The position numbers and the translations under genes are program-made. Shown here piece by piece: positions 12,631 to 12,688 of a stretch of DNA of 12,688 nucleotides. Below the pieces are notes generated by a model. The model did not search any database and was not told where the DNA came from. It saw nothing but the letters and a program-made list of their open reading frames with translations. This DNA comes from an uncultured Eubacteriales bacterium (GTDB lineage Bacteria > Bacillota > Clostridia > Oscillospirales > Oscillospiraceae), in contig URGL01000064.1 of the NCBI GenBank assembly GCA_900547405.1, positions 1 to 12,688 on the forward strand. The letters run 5' to 3'. The stretch's first letter is position 1; each line of letters begins with the position of its first letter.

Positions 12631-12688
12631 GGAAGAAAAACCCTCTCCCGGGAGAGGGTGGCAGGGCGAAGCCCTGACGGGTGTGGGG
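12631..12688 (-). repeat. Dispersed multi-hairpin repeat, copy B (inverted, cut by window edge)
   Basis: On the minus strand 12688-12651 is identical over 38 nt to copy A (1180-1217), and the right arm plus TTTT also match. Components are the perfect 18-bp palindrome CCCTCTCCCGGGAGAGGG (12641-12658) and CAGGGC-gaa-GCCCTG (12662-12676). The T-rich side reads on the minus strand, so it could terminate a gene transcribed leftward from beyond the window. Only the loop of the CCCTCTCC hairpin differs from copy A. Confidence 0.85.

Overview
The window is GC-rich DNA with strong Shine-Dalgarno sites, short intergenic gaps, a lipobox-bearing solute-binding protein and genes of the Wood-Ljungdahl (reductive acetyl-CoA) pathway. 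This points to an anaerobic Gram-positive bacterium of the Clostridia, most likely an Oscillospiraceae-type gut anaerobe. The taxon is an inference from gene content and style; no marker gene here fixes it.

Layout. (1) 104-1142: a two-gene sugar operon, with a KpsF/KdsD-like SIS isomerase lacking CBS domains followed by an RbsD/FucU-family sugar mutarotase. It ends in a multi-hairpin repeat that also works as a terminator. (2) 1252-1490: a tRNA-Gln(TTG)/tRNA-Lys(TTT) transcription unit with its own promoter and terminator. (3) 1509-8229: two paralogous class I SAM-dependent methyltransferases, each preceded by the same C6/G5-6 motif abutting its -35 region. The second one heads a tightly packed operon for a complete NikABCDE-type ABC importer (permease, permease, ATPase, ATPase, lipoprotein). 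(4) 8288-12619: a Wood-Ljungdahl operon with a CooC/AcsF-type nickel-insertion ATPase, AcsD (small subunit of the corrinoid iron-sulfur protein), and a 760-residue fusion of AcsC (large subunit) to an AcsE-type methyltetrahydrofolate:corrinoid methyltransferase. The fusion is joined by an Ala/Glu/Lys helical linker. A terminator follows, and an inverted copy of the dispersed repeat closes the window.

How the parts fit. CO dehydrogenase/acetyl-CoA synthase needs nickel in its C- and A-clusters. The window places a probable nickel (or nickel-chelate) importer with two associated methyltransferases directly upstream of a nickel-maturation ATPase and the methyl branch of the pathway. A working model is a nickel acquisition-insertion-use locus in which the methyltransferases make or modify a small chelator, or act in regulation. 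The methyltransferase role and the importer substrate are inferred, not shown. The catalytic subunits AcsA and AcsB are not in the window.

The most unusual features are the AcsC-AcsE fusion, the duplicated methyltransferase/operator module in front of the importer, and a terminator-like hairpin inside the leader of the importer operon.
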